Assembly: GCA_019426215.1 (NCBI GenBank)
Contig: CM033408.1
Location: 31,537,953 to 31,601,952 of the forward strand
DNA: 64,000 nt
Direction of reading: 5' to 3'
From: Buddleja alternifolia
Lineage: Eukaryota > Streptophyta > Magnoliopsida > Lamiales > Scrophulariaceae
Part shown: one piece after another, positions 1-11,843 of the stretch
How the letters are laid out: every line of letters begins with the position of its first letter
Numbering within the stretch: position 1 is the stretch's first letter
Notes under the pieces: generated by a model
Told to the model about the DNA's origin: nothing
The model's input: the letters and a program-made list of their open reading frames with translations, nothing else
The model's database searches: none
Translations under genes and position numbers: made by a program

Positions 1-477
1 GAGAAGATCAGATCTTTTTAGCCTTATGCTAAAAAATAACATTTAAACAAATAAAAAAGAAACTGAAAGAAACAAAATCCGCCATTCATTTTCTTCTCTT
101 GCTCCATGTGAAACCTGTCTTATGCGGTATACTTTTTCTCATTATAAAAAGAAAGCATCTCTAGGGTACTATATTCTATAATTTCAGGAATTTGTCGTAT
201 TTCATATTGTATTAGTATCCTCGTATCCATAGCCCTGCATCATAGGCTCTACCACTAACAAAATGACTAGGTAAAGTAGGCCTACATCCAAGACACTGCA
301 GATGGAAACTAAAACAAGACGAAGGCCAGTAGACCCGCTAATTAGCTCTATAAGTTTTGCTGCCTCACTTCAAAAGGACTATATATATAATATACTTATT
401 GGAGAATCAAAATGAAATATCACACTCAACAATATTATCAACAAAACTTTTGTAGACCTTACCTTCCACAACATGAG
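1..477. other. 3' flank of the small membrane protein gene
   Basis: AT-rich sequence that probably contains the 3' UTR of the minus-strand gene ending at 478. No second gene or structured repeat was recognised here. Confidence 0.4.
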
Positions 478-1996
478 CTACGAACTTTTTTTGGCTTGCT
501 TATCATGATCTCTCCAAGGATTGAGAGCGTCTCTAAGGGCCTGAGCTTCAGGGCTAGTCTCCCAAGCCCTTTTCTCCGACTCTAAAACCGTCACCTTATC
601 ATCTGCTCAAATTCAAAGAGAAAAGCTATTAAAAAAAATGCAAAACAACATATTATACTGCCTATAATAAACGAGGAAATGATCGATGACTTAACGACAA
701 GAAGCATATCCAACACAGAATTTATTAGTACCTTCACAATGCCAGCACACAAATTAAAAGTTAATTCAAGTATTGCATTATAAAGCAACTAAAACTAAGA
801 CAAGAATTATACGAGAATACTCAAACGATTCGCGTTGGTGAATGAATATGCACCCAGACAGAATTTTCTTATAACCATGACATCAGATTGAACAGTTATA
901 ACAAGTAAGGAATCGTAAACCCAATGTTCATGCCAAAATCGAAAAATCATCCACAACCCATGCACAACACAATATCTTCAATTCAAGTGATTTTACCAAA
1001 ATGAGGTTTTTTCCTGCAATTTTAGAAACCTAATGACATGACCTTAGGAGAACCCAACCTCAAAAGCTAGCTATTGAAGTGGAAGAGCCTAAGGCCGTAT
1101 AAACCCCACATGAAAACCCCATAATTCCGATGTGGGATCCAAGTCCCATGCCTTGGGATTGGGATCGTAACAATCCACCACGCTCCATAGCCCCGGCGCC
1201 CACGCAGGCTAGTTGTGCGTTAGTGAGCTACCCCCAGGTGAACACTGCAATTCCGACATCACCATCCGTGTCACGGACTGGCTTTGTGCTCACTCCTAGC
1301 CCTGGGCGAACACTGCAATGCCGGCATCACCACCCACGCCGCACAATTGCAACTGGGAGGGCAGTAGATGGCTCTGATACCAATTGATATGACCTTGAGA
1401 GAACCCAACCTCAAAAGCTAGGCATTGAAGTGGAAGAACTCATGCCCATATAAACCCCACATGGGAACCCCATAGTTCCGATGTAAGATCCAAGTTTAAT
1501 ACCTTGCAATTGGGATCGTAACACCTAACTATATAAAGGCACTACTAAACTACCCAAGACTTAATTGGACACCCAAAGCTTCTACGATGAATCATTTCTA
1601 CATAAGTAGAGGATGGTAATTTGGGGGCAATATAAAATCGGGGGATCTCTTGTGTAACCTAATTCTTCAGGAATTGTAATTTCAAGGCCTCAATCCCTAA
1701 CTATCAGCATAATATACTGAAAATAACAATTTCCAACTCTCTCTCTCCAATTGCAAACACACACACACAAAAGCTAATGATGAGCTTTCATCAATAACGC
1801 ATAAAGAACACAATCGAGAAAGAAATATATATATATATTTATATATGTATACTAACGGAGATGTATGTATATGTGTGCGGCTAATTAAAAGGAGGTTTCT
1901 CACACAGAATCCAGTTTTGATCATGAAAAGCTCCATAGAACCGCCGATCATGGCTGACCCAACTGCTATCTTCAAGTACCAATCCAAAAACTTCAT
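478..1996 (-). CDS. Small conserved plant membrane protein, 71 aa, two exons
   Basis: Exons on the minus strand are 1906-1996 and 478-602, joined in phase to give 71 residues starting MKFLDWYLKIAVG and ending DHDKQAKKSS. Residues about 8-28 form one hydrophobic segment. The TGFYDKVTVLESEKR stretch lies across the splice, and both the donor and the acceptor AG fit only with this join. The C-terminal half is charged, with a conserved-looking ALNPWRDHD block. I recognise this as a short protein conserved in plants, but I know no experimental function for it. Its size and single N-terminal membrane segment would suit an organelle inner membrane, which is inference. The 1.3-kb intron holds a complete TRIM retroelement. 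The start is the only ATG giving the compact conserved form; an upstream in-frame extension exists but looks like 5' UTR. Confidence 0.75.
1034..1523 (-). mobile_element. TRIM (miniature LTR retrotransposon), complete, in an intron
   Basis: Two direct repeats of equal length, 1034-1172 and 1385-1523 (139 bp each), start TGA and end ACA. They are flanked by identical 5-bp target duplications CCTAA at 1029-1033 and 1524-1528. Just left of the right repeat, 1369-1382 reads TGGCTCTGATACCA, the reverse complement of the initiator-Met tRNA primer binding site used by plant LTR elements. The element therefore lies in minus orientation and is about 490 bp long. The 212-bp internal part is non-coding and GC-richer than its surroundings, and contains two copies of a GAACACTGCAAT...CATCACCA motif. 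The repeats differ at roughly 20 of 139 positions by eye, so the insertion is old. Confidence 0.92.
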
Positions 1997-2164
1997 GCTT
2001 TTCTGCTTTTTAAGCTTCTCGGTATGTAACTTGCCACAATCCAAACGCAGCCTATCGAACAATTCTCGAATACTGATGTTGCCAGTACGTACACGACTTA
2101 AGAGGCGCTTAAGTTGAATCGCGTTTGCCCTAAGATTATTGTAACGCGTTCTTCAAGTGCTTGG

Positions 2165-2500
2165 TTTAGGATAGGACCGTAAACGAGCCGAGTCGAGTCA
2201 TTGTTTAAGTCCTTTGATTTATTATCAAGTTCTACAATTTATATTCGAGATTGATTTGATTGTTAATTAAGTTAGGCTCAAATAAGTTTTCATCAAATCG
2301 AGTTGAGTAGTTTGATTCTTTATTTACATTTATTTATTATTTTTTACAAATTGAGTCGAACTCAAGCGAATTTCAAATTTTAATAAACACACAAAAGGTT
2401 ATTCAAATTTAAATTGATATGTTAACAAATTGAACTCAAACAAATTTTTAATTAATAATTTTGAGACGAGTATAGAGTTCGAGCAGATGGATCGGGTAAC
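2165..2500. repeat. Dispersed 'gagctcgag' repeat, copy 1
   Basis: Degenerate sequence rich in phrases such as GAGTCGAGT, AAATCGAGTTGAGT and GTTCGAGCAG, alternating with AT-rich spacers. The same composition recurs at 5465-5735, 9770-10146, 48150-48240, 50050-50290, flanking the Copia element near 54.7 and 59.1 kb, and at 61125-61475. It looks like one old dispersed, probably non-autonomous repeat family. Boundaries are approximate and the class is not clear. Confidence 0.5.
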
Positions 2501-2901
2501 TCAGATTTGGGTAGGATTTGTCCGAACTCGACACGGCCCTCCTTCGTTGGAACTTGGAGTAAATTATTGGGCTCATGCATTCCAGAAAGTTTGGGGCCCA
2601 ATACAGCCCATCAGTTCATACTTTTACCTAAAGGCCATCATAATGTTCATAATTTTCACAACCAAACATCAAAAATTAATGTTACAATTGTTAAAAAGCT
2701 CAATCCTTGTTTCTTGTCCAATAATTGTTATGTAAAAACGATAGTCGATCTACTAAAAGAAAAATGTGAAAACGATAGTTATTGACTTTTGATCAAATTC
2801 CTATGATCCCTTCAAATCCTCTTGCTCGTCGTCATCGTCTTTCATAGGGAAGGGGTTCCGGTTTGAGAACATGATCTATTTGAATTCCACGTTTTTATTT
2901 A

Positions 2902-3405
2902 GATTCTCTTTAATGTTTGGTTGAGCTAGATTGCAACCGCAGTTGCCAGAGCATAAACTTCAACCTCTTTCATCATCCTCTTTTTCAGTATGGAGATGCT
3001 CGAGCGAAGGATCTGAAATCGACGAATCTGAAATCTATTTAATGTTTGGTTGAACTAAATTGCAACCGCAACCAACAAGGCATATAATTCAATCTCTTTC
3101 ATCATCATCTTTTTCCGTATGGAGATGTTCAAGTGATGTATCTGAAGTCGACGAATCTGGATTCTCTTTAATGTTTGGTTGAGCTAGGTTGCAACCGCAG
3201 CCGACAGGGCATATACTTCAACCTCTTTCATCATCCTCTTTTTCGGTATGGAGATGTTTATCTGAAGTTGACGAATTTGGATTCTCTCTGATGTCTGGTT
3301 GAGCTAGGTTGTAACCGCAGCCGATCGGGCATATACTTCAACATCTTTCATCATCCTTTTGTTCAGTATGAAGATGTTCGAGTGAAGGATCTCAAGTCGA
3401 CGATG
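2902..3405. repeat. Tandem repeat, four copies of about 125 bp
   Basis: Four successive units begin near 2902, 3031, 3160 and 3280. Each has TTTAATGTTTGGTTGA near its start, then TTGCAACCGCA, then CATCATCCTCTTTTTC and a GGAGATG...GACGAATCTG end. The units differ by substitutions and small deletions, for example a shorter third unit. No reading frame stays open across units, so this looks non-coding. Confidence 0.85.
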
Positions 3406-3814
3406 ATCTACCTTTTATACTTTTTTTATTTTTTAGTTGGTATTTGATTTGTACAAGAGTTTTTCAAACTTTAGATTTTAGTTGATATATATTGTTTAAA
3501 ATTATGATGTTCTTTCGTCACTAATATATTTTCTACTAATTTGTCAATGACTATATTAGTTACGAATATCGTATTGCATTTTACTTATACGCATTGATGA
3601 AATAAGACCAAATTCTTAAATAAGAACATTACAAATTCATTTTTCAACTGGTACTCAAAGTACAAACTTAAATCATTTACAATAGATCAAACAAAAAAAA
3701 AATCATTTACAATAGAGAATTTGGTGTCATACTTGGGAGCATTGGGAGTTGAACTTTCGAGATGATCTCTACCATCATATGTGTATATAATGATAGACTC
3801 CTACACTGCACACG

Positions 3815-3940
3815 TGGATGCGTGATAAGTATATACATGGGTGGTTAGGATATGGAGAGAGAAGATTATATATTAAGGATAAAAATCTGAGATTTCTCTC
3901 CACATCCTAACCGCTCATGTATACACTTATCATGCATTTA
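3815..3940. mobile_element. Foldback (MITE-like) element
   Basis: Two arms of about 47 bp are inverted copies of each other. The left arm (3815-3861) contains GATAAGTATATACATGGG and GTGGTTAGGATATGGAGAGA. The right arm (3893-3939) contains the complementary TCTCCACATCCTAACC and ATGTATACACTTATC. The roughly 30-bp loop is AT-rich. It fits a short MITE; no clear target duplication was found. Confidence 0.65.
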
Positions 3941-4090
3941 TGCATGTAACAGGAAGTATCACAAGCATAGGTAACAGAAGATTCGGATTGTGTATCAATG
4001 GGAACATTTATGATGGAGATCACCCGGGCTATCACACAAGAATTGGCCAATAAACCTTGATAATTCTAATCTAGGAGTGATAAAGCATCT

Positions 4091-4288
4091 AACCACGAGG
4101 TGTGGCGTGGTGGTAGCTCGCCTCGTCCCTTAACCATGAGGCTGGAAGTTCAATCCTCGCTCATGGGAATGGAGCAAATTTCGTGGCCAGCCGTTTACCT
4201 CCAATGGAAGAGCTCCCGTGGCGAAAGGGAATAGTCACTGCCGCCGGTGGTAGAAACCGTTAATTCACGCTAAAAATACAAAAAAAGT
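4091..4288 (+). mobile_element. tRNA-derived SINE with target site duplication
   Basis: About 198 bp. The 5' part has a pol III A-box-like TGGCGTGGTGGTAGCTCG at about 4103 and a B-box-like GGAAGTTCAATCC near 4143-4155, as in plant tRNA-headed SINEs. The body is GC-rich and ends in an A-rich tail. It is flanked by near-identical direct repeats, TGATAAAGCATCT at 4078-4090 and TGATAAACATCT at 4289-4300, as expected of LINE-mediated insertion. It is not a functional tRNA gene because the cloverleaf stems do not pair. Confidence 0.82.
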
Positions 4289-4552
4289 TGATAAACATCT
4301 TCTTTTTTCCTTTTCTTCTTTTGCTTACTCTTTACCCTTTTTATCACCAATTTTCTCTTTGTTTCTCTTCCACTTCCATTTCCTTTTTCACCAAACTAAA
4401 CTAATAAGTCCTAAAAAATCCAAACGTTCAACAACAACAAGTTCTTGCTGTCCTTACAGACACAAACACGACCTGACAAACCCCACCCCATAATGGAAAA
4501 TTTACATAGATTAAGTTTAATAATCCTAATGCCTATATTTTTCACGCAATAA

Positions 4553-4823
4553 AAAGTATTTGACTAAACTTATAAGTTACTCTAAATATTGTATAAGATG
4601 TTTTAGAACTTATAAACTCTATAAATTTGTTTGGTAACTTTTTTTAAAAAACAGCTTATAAGACCAAAAAATAAGATGTTTGAGTCTTATAAGCTGTTTT
4701 TAAAAAAGTAACACAACCCATCTTTTTTTAACCATCTTATAAGATATTATAAGCTCCTAAAATATCTTATAAGATGTAGGAACTTATAAAAATTTTTTGA
4801 TAAGCTTAGCCAAACACCCTCTA
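4553..4823. mobile_element. MITE, uninterrupted member of the 50.3-kb family
   Basis: The right end reads TAAGCTTAGCCAAACACCCT and the left end is a degraded inverted form near 4553 (GTATTTGACTAAACTTAT). Inside, CTTATAAGAC and ATCTTATAAGAT phrases form inverted pairs. The segment AAAAAATAAGATGTTTGAG at 4667-4685 matches the outer element at 50.3-51.75 kb exactly where that one is interrupted by a second insertion. It therefore serves as an empty-site reference. TIR style resembles hAT/Harbinger-type MITEs; the superfamily is not settled. Confidence 0.75.
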
Positions 4824-5170
4824 AATTGTATTATTAATAAGTTGTATTATGTTTTGTGCAATCCCCACAGGCCCACACACGTAAGCAAACAAATTTGCGT
4901 GGAATAAATGGACACAAAATTTACAATCGGACCATTATACTTGGTAGAATTACCCCCATCATAATGCATCATCTGCGCAGGTAGAAGAAGCCAAAAGGAC
5001 AACACATGACGTGGGGCCTCACCACCTCACCCGCTCCTTCATTTTCCAGAAAATGAAGTGAACTAACCCCCATTTCCACACTTCCATTCTACATTTCTTA
5101 GAAAAAATTCACTCTTTTTTGGCTATTTATTCGTCTTTTCTTAACATTTTTTTCTCAAAAAATTGAAACA

Positions 5171-8100
5171 ATGGAGGAAAACGCACAAGCAGGTGATGAG
5201 GTGGATAACGCAGCAACAGATTATATAGCAATTAAAACCCCTTCAACATCTCGGGTTAGTATAATTTTATTTTCAATTAATGGGCCTTTTAATTTCAAGA
5301 ATTTTTAGTTATGTTGCTGAAAATTTGTGGAAATATGTGACCTTTGTGAATGAAAATAGTGGTTAAAGATTATAACGTGAAGTGGAGAAAAATCAACCTA
5401 AATCTAGGAAGAAGAAGAAGAGGGAAACTGTAAGCAATAGGGTTTAATTTATGGTTTAGTAGTTAAGACTGTAATCAAGTCGGTTCGACTGGAACAAGTT
5501 GTTGATCAAGCTTGTTTGAAGTTGTTGAGCTTCACAATTTTTGTTTCAACTTGGTTTGATTGTTAATCGAGCCGAGATCAAACGAGCTTTAATCGAGTAG
5601 CTATTCAATTTTTACTAATCAAGTTTAGCTCGAGCCGAGCTTCATACTTATCAAACATTTAAAAAGGTTGTTCAAGTTTGGTTTGATATGTTAACGAACC
5701 GAGCTCGAGTAGCTGGATTAATCTTTCAGCCCTATTAGTAGTTGAAATTTGTTAATAGTTATTTAACTTTTATTATTAGTGATGCATAATAAGATAAAGA
5801 CAATAAAAATTGTGCAGACAAAGATTCTCTATGTTAGGAGGATCCTTTAGTTGTTAATTACACTTAATTGTGCATATTTAATATATTATTCCCATGTTTA
5901 GCTCGAATGAAAGCAAAATAAGCATTCTTTTCTGCTATTTATTGATAATAGTATTTGTCACTTTGTCTCTGTGTGAGAGTGTTATTTGACAGTTGAAACC
6001 GGTTTCATCAAATTATACCATTTATGTATCACGTAGCTAAGCGCACTTTGCTTTACAATTAGGACTACTTATTTTGAGTCTTTAAAATTAATCAGTCATT
6101 TGTTCACATTTCTGCTACATTGTTAAACAAATCCTATAGAGATCTTATGTTGCATCCAATATATACTAAACATGTCTCGTATTTGAGTAACTTGGTAATA
6201 CTTTTGAGTTCTCTTTTATCTCTGTCATGCCCTTTCTGTTGCTAATCTTTGTTTTACCAACACTCAATATGTATCAGCCTTTTTTTTGTATGAGTTGTAC
6301 CAGATAAAATTGTGACATTGAACTTATATTCCCACCATAAATTTCTCCACAGGCTGATTTTCATGACAAAGAATCCAAGAATATGGTTAAGGATTCGGAT
6401 CCAAGTACACGACGTTCAGATCTAAAGCTCCAAATTCCTCCACGACCCGCGGGTTTTTCGAGCAGCCAGAGTGGCAAGGGTTTGCTCCAGTCTCCACGTA
6501 TCTCAAATGGAAGTACTTCTACATCGGGCTTTCTTCGGGCTGTAAGCTTTAAAAACAGGACAATTGCATCAAATGGTGAAAGGAGCTCTCTTCTCAATTC
6601 AGATTCTAAGGCAGTTCTTGAAAGCCCGACCTTTTCAAATCTCATGTCGAAGTTTGCTTGGAAAAATAGTACTTCCCTTCCGGTGACGCCTGCATCGAAC
6701 TTGTCCCCTAAAATTATTGGCCCTTCATATTCGAGGACACTGAGTGAAAGACAAAAAGCACATGTAAGTTTGCATATGAACTCTTAGGTTGTGTTTGGAC
6801 TGATGGATTTGGATTTGGAAATGAATTTGGAGGAATGGTTTCAAATGACTCTGAATTAGGTGGATTTTGAAATTCACCTGAAAAAATAGCTCAAAATTAG
6901 TTTAAGGTATTTGAAATCACTCAAACATGTTACAATGGATTTATGGATTTGTTGATGAATTTGAAATACATGGCTTTCATATCCTTCAATCCAAACACAA
7001 CCTTAGATTAAATGTTGTATTCAAGTTTAATATGGGGGATGTTTGAAAATGACTAGAATCCTATATGTTGATGTGTTCCTGTATTTATCACTTCTTCAAA
7101 CGCTATGACCCAAGAGATTTAAGTACTTATTATATTAAATGGAAAATTTACTGATAAACTGTTAGCTACTTATCTCAGGTAAGTACATCTCAAGCTACTG
7201 TTTCAAGGTCGCTCTCTATGCCTTCGAGGAATCGCGTTATTGTAAGATCGACATCTTTTGCCACCCGTGATGCTCCTGATAGTGGTGGAGGTATGTCGCA
7301 TGACTGCATACTTCTTTTCCTATTTTATAAGGTTAAAAGTCCATAAGATTAAAGCTTAACTGAGTTCAAACAATCAATACCATTCTTGGTTAAAACAAAA
7401 ACGAGGACACGAGGGATCAAATTTTATGAGGCCCAAACCTAAGAGACTGAAACTAGAATTTCTTGCAAGATGATGGTCAAAAAATGTAAGGAAAAGAAGT
7501 ATAACCCCCATCCCCCCATCCTCGAATAAAATTGCATATAGAAAAACCCATGAAATGTTTTTCTTCACCATCTATTCATTCAAAATATCCCAAAAATAAA
7601 AACTTTTGTGACCCTATGATATCCAAATTATTTTCTCAAGAAGACAAGTCCGAGTAATTTCTAATATGCGTTAGGCGTTTGTTGGTGGCAAGCTAGATCA
7701 AATAACTCCTGAGCCTGTCCATGAGGATCAAGAGATTCCCGAAGAGGAAGCTGTGTGCCGGATTTGTCTCGATACATGTGAAGAAATAAATATACTCAAA
7801 ATGGAATGCCTTTGTAAAGGAGCACTCAGACTGGTACATGAAGATTGCGCAATTAAATGGTTTAGCATGAGAGGGAACAGAGATTGTGAAGTCTGTGGTA
7901 AAGAAGTTTCCAATTTACCTGTTACGTTGCTTCGAGTGCCAAATGCTACTCAAAGAGAGAACAGACAACCAATTCAACAGAATTCTTTTAGGTGATCTTT
8001 AACTATTTGAAATACTTTGAACTATTCAATGTTTCATTTCTTTGAAATTCTATATGAACCTTACGATATATTTGTTTGTTGACATTTATTTAGCGCTTGG

Positions 8101-9288
8101 CAAGATTTTGTGGTGCTTGTATTGATTAGCACTATATGCTATTTCTTCTTCCTCGAACAACTACTGGTAAGATATTAGGCAACGGACCAGCCAGCACATT
8201 CTTTTCACAAACGATATTTTGAATATTTATTTATTTTTAATTTGTAATGCCTTCTCATATGCAGATTCAGGATATGAGAAATCAAGCACTTATAATTGCT
8301 GCACCATTTGCCTTCACATTGAGTCTTACGGCATCTATATGTGCAGTCATCATAGGTACTATAATACTCCATAAAGTTTGGAAAGTGACTCATACCAGAG
8401 AATATTTGTCTTAATAATAATAATAATTTGTTCCGTTGCAGCAATAAAAGAGTATATATGGACTTATGCAGCTCTTGAGTTTGCTCTCGTGGCCTTGACG
8501 CTCCATATTTTCTATTCGCTGGTGAGAAGCATTTAATTAAAAGTCCAGCAAACATTTGGAGCATGATTTTGTCTTAATCACAATTGTATTACTACTAATT
8601 GCAATCATTAGAACTAAATTACATGCACACCCTCCCTCAATAATTGGAGAGCCCCTCAGATTTTGACGTCAATCCTGACACTTCATAAAAATAGGGGGTG
8701 AAATTACAATCTGCTTTTACCCTTACTTGATTGAAATTGTAATATGCTTATGACTGGTAAGGGAAGTTTTGGTAATATCTCAAATTTGGGATTTTTTTTC
8801 GTAATTAGCGTCTTATCCAGGAAGTGTCCATGCAATTTATCCTAAAACTCACAATAACTCCAAATCAAAAGCATGTAATAGAATACGTCTCATGAGATGC
8901 AACCCACTCGGATGATACTAAAGTGAGGTCGTGGGCGTTACATTACAAAATTACATCATTTTCATAGCCTGATAAAACGGCTCATGACCCCACTTGTTGC
9001 ATTACCTAAACTCTGTAGCACGAATTCTCCTTATAGCATACTTGAACATGTTAATGATGTTTGTCTCCTGATCTTCATATTCCACAACTTGTGTATTACT
9101 ACGATCCTTTTAGCTTCTCTAACTCGCATTCCCGTTTTTCGTTGGTTTGGCAGCTTAAGTTAGCAGCAGTTTATGCTATCCTGATTTCATCAGTCTTGGG
9201 AATTGGATCTGCTATGCTCATTAACACTATGTATATGTGTTTCTTTTCCTGGCGAGTCCAAGTTGCTCAAAACTCTAATCCAGTATGA
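5171..9288 (+). CDS. RING-CH (RINGv) zinc finger membrane protein, probable E3 ubiquitin ligase
   Basis: Eight coding exons (5171-5254, 6353-6763, 7179-7290, 7697-7991, 8094-8166, 8265-8355, 8442-8521, 9154-9288) join in phase to 426 residues. Residues about 222-272 form a C4HC3 RING-CH finger starting VCRICLDTC and ending CEVCGKEV, the MARCH-type E2-binding domain. The N-terminal 200 residues are Ser/Pro-rich and low-complexity, with a conserved-looking RSLSMPSRN patch. Exons 5-8 encode four or so membrane segments ([55 protein letters not shown]). The family ubiquitinates membrane cargo; the substrate here is unknown. The exon-4 acceptor at 7696 is my weakest call: the nearer AG at 7674 breaks the frame. 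Introns carry repeats at 5465, 6785 and 8615. Confidence 0.87.
5465..5735. repeat. Dispersed 'gagctcgag' repeat, copy 2, in intron 1 of the RING-CH gene
   Basis: Phrases such as GAGCCGAGATCAAACGAGC and AACCGAGCTCGAGTAGCTG match the family at 2165, 9770 and 61125. It lies wholly inside the intron 5255-6352. Confidence 0.5.
6785..7005. mobile_element. MITE with GGTTGTGTTTGGA termini, in intron 2 of the RING-CH gene
   Basis: The element starts TAGGTTGTGTTTGGA and ends TCCAAACACAACCTTA, so the termini are inverted repeats. The inside is rich in GGATTTG and CAAATC phrases. The same family occurs at 21790-22021, with a degenerate member near 59384-59535 and a lone left end at 15317. About 220 bp; hAT-like by terminal style, which is inference. 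Confidence 0.78.
8615..8845. mobile_element. Intronic foldback element, family 'nAATTACA', copy 1
   Basis: Lies in intron 7 of the RING-CH gene. It begins AAATTACATGCACACCCTC and ends near GTGTCCATGCAATTTATCC, roughly inverted, with GGGGGTGAAATTACAATCTGC in the middle. The same layout recurs at 10798, 11612, 18478 and 46574. Confidence 0.65.
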
Positions 9289-10291
9289 TTTCGTTTGGAG
9301 AGAGGTGGAAATTGGCTAAGTATACGAGTATTTCCCAGTGGTGTGAATATTAGTGTCTCAATCGCAAAGATCAGAATAACTCGGTGCATGTTAAATGCCC
9401 CTACCAGCAGCGAAGTAAGGCTATTTAAGGGCTAATGACAAAGTAAAAAATTGTTCGTTGCTGAATCATACAGCAGAATTTGCATTGAAGATATGAAGTC
9501 CTCTGCTTCCCTCAGCTTGCTCATAGTAGTAACTTTTGATCTTTTGTCTCGTCTATAATTGTCGACAGTATTAGGGGTTCATATAGTACAGGGAAATGAA
9601 ATTTATATGGTTATTAGTATGAAATGGCATGGAGAGCACATTGGATTCTTTATTTCAAAATGGTATTTTGTCTCATATTCTATTATATATACGCCCCGTG
9701 TATAAAAATTCTCATCACCAATAAATTTCAGATAAAAAATTGCACACTAGGAAGTGATGTATATTTTAGGGGCAGCCATCGAGTCGAGCCGACTTGATTA
9801 GAGCTTTTGTTTATTTTGAGTTTGAACCAAAGCTAACGAATTGACCTTTTTAAAGAGCCAAGCTTGAGGTCGATAATCCCCGTTCAGTCACTCACCAGTC
9901 GGTATACATAAAAAGTATTATATGTATTTGTTAATATATATTTAAGATTTATGATTTATGTATTTAATAATTAACATAATATACAAATATTTTATTTTTT
10001 ATTTTGAGCTAGAGCTGGACTCGGATTGCCCAACCCAAACTCAAGCTATTTTGATTGGACTCGTCAACCTCGAAGTCAACTTTTAGCTCGAGCTCAAACC
10101 AAGCAATTTAGTCAAACTCGGCTTGAACTTGGCTCGTGTGCACCCCTAATTGACTAACCATCACTACAAAGAATTGATTGATTCAGCATCTAGTGTTGCA
10201 TCTTTGAGAACCTACCTACTTACATGTTAAAAGTGCAAGAGCAACCACAATTTACATTAGCATACATTCAAAATGATACATGGGAACATCT
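9289..10291. other. Intergenic: RING-CH 3' UTR and dispersed repeat copy 3
   Basis: The first few hundred bases probably hold the 3' UTR of the RING-CH gene. Positions 9770-10146 are another copy of the 'gagctcgag' repeat, ending with a TTGGCTCGTGTGCACCCCTA phrase that is also seen, inverted, at 48155. No gene was recognised. Confidence 0.5.
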
Positions 10292-10797
10292 TTATTTGCA
10301 TTTTGTTACTGGTAGATATCGGTTCTTCTTATTCACCCATATAGTCGAACGAGTCCTTTTCACATGACCGGTAAAGAGATGATGCCTGCCAACGAGAAAA
10401 AACAAGCATTAGTTTACAAAAACAGCTCTTAAACAGTTAACATTCACATTAGCAGAACATAGATTACCTTTCATACTCCAGCTTCTGTATAACTATTCCA
10501 TTCAATAAGAGCTCTGAACTATAAACAGAGCCACCTGCAGTTGAAAAGGGCCGTAAAAAATGTCAGTCTTTATAGTTTATGCTATCAGGTAATAGTAATA
10601 GTTCGAAGGGAGGACGCTTTCAACCTTTTTCAAGAAAGGGTACACAGACATCATAATCTTCTTCACAAGATAGAATCAAGAGATCGTCCGGAAATTTTTC
10701 ATCCTTCAGTACAGATCTGCCAAGTCTCTCCACCGCCTGATAAGCATTGCAAGGAGAATCAACACCATCACATAGCTTCATTCTAAATGTGTATTGG

Positions 10798-11065
10798 GAT
10801 AATTACATAAAAACATCCTTAATTATTGATTAACTACTATGATCACCTAGAGGTTTTGCAAATTACCAACACACCGTTATCAGGTCCCGATAACTAGAAA
10901 AACAGAAGGGGGTGAAATTGTAATTTGCTTTTTACTGACAACGGGTTTAAATGTAATCTGCATGCATTTATTGACATTTACTGACAGGAAGTTATGGTAA
11001 TTCGTCAAATTTTGGGGTATTTTCATAATTAGGGTCTCACACATGGGTGTCTATGTAATTTACCC
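10798..11065. mobile_element. Intronic foldback element, copy 2
   Basis: Lies between two exons of the BRCT pseudogene. It starts near GGGATAATTACATAAAAAC and ends near GGTGTCTATGTAATTTACCC. The middle has GGGGGTGAAATTGTAATTTGC, the same order of motifs as copy 1. Confidence 0.7.
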
Positions 11066-11611
11066 AATCATGTACTCAAATTAAGTTCGATTCCATAAAG
11101 AAAACGAGAAGTCCAGGATCACAACATACCAAACCATGAACAGCCTTGACCAAGTTTGCAAGAATGTCTTGACCAGGCTTTGTATTTCGGGTGATCAATA
11201 CTTTTTGTCCCTGCATGAAGATTGTCTGAGAAACGTAGGTTTTGCAGAAGCACATTTTACATAACGGTAGGATATTTTTACCTGTAAAAGTGGATGTGAC
11301 AGGCCCTTGATAGAGAAACTGGCATACAAAAGCCAAACTCCTTTTCCTTTTTCGCATCTCTAAGGATGTAATTTTTCTCATCAATAAGACAGCTTGCTTG
11401 CCCACAGCTTTCAAGCCATAAGTGTGTGACCACTGGTTTTCCAAAAGCAATTGCTTCAAGCATATTCCTGGTTCGAACAAATTCATCTGCTACAAAATGT
11501 GTGGCATCTAACATAGAGGAAGCAACTCCAGCCCCAACCGAACCAATATCTGTCATAAATATACTAGTTAACAGTTTGATGTATTAAGCAGCACAAATGC
11601 GTATGCAAATC

Positions 11612-11843
11612 AAGGATAAATTACACAGACAACCCCTACATCAGACCCTAATAACGAAAAACGTCCCGAGGTTTGAGAAATTACACATATTCGTATCAGT
11701 AAAAGTATATAACAATTTCACTCCCTTTCAGTAAAAGCAGAATAGAAGTACCCCACCTGTTTTTCGAGTTGTCATGATCTCACAAGGGATGTCGTGGTAA
11801 TTAGTAAAATCTAAGGGGACTCGTGGTAATTATCCAACAAAGA
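11612..11843. mobile_element. Intronic foldback element, copy 3
   Basis: Lies in the next upstream intron of the BRCT pseudogene. It begins GATAAATTACACAGACAAC and ends CGTGGTAATTATCCAAC. Internal motifs ACCCTAATAACGAAAA and GTGGTAATTAGTAAAATC match the family. In this copy the central motif reads CAATTTCACTCCC, the opposite strand of copies 1 and 2, so its orientation is reversed. Confidence 0.68.

Noticed and set aside
1130..1387. Plus-strand open frame of 85 codons
   Set aside because: Lies inside the TRIM element and starts in its left LTR; Pro-rich nonsense composition.
4091..4160. tRNA gene
   Set aside because: A and B boxes are present, but arms do not fold into a cloverleaf, and the segment continues into a SINE body with target duplication.
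10541..10786. Plus-strand frame opposite the BRCT exons
   Set aside because: Antisense shadow; the minus strand carries the BRCT homology and splice sites.
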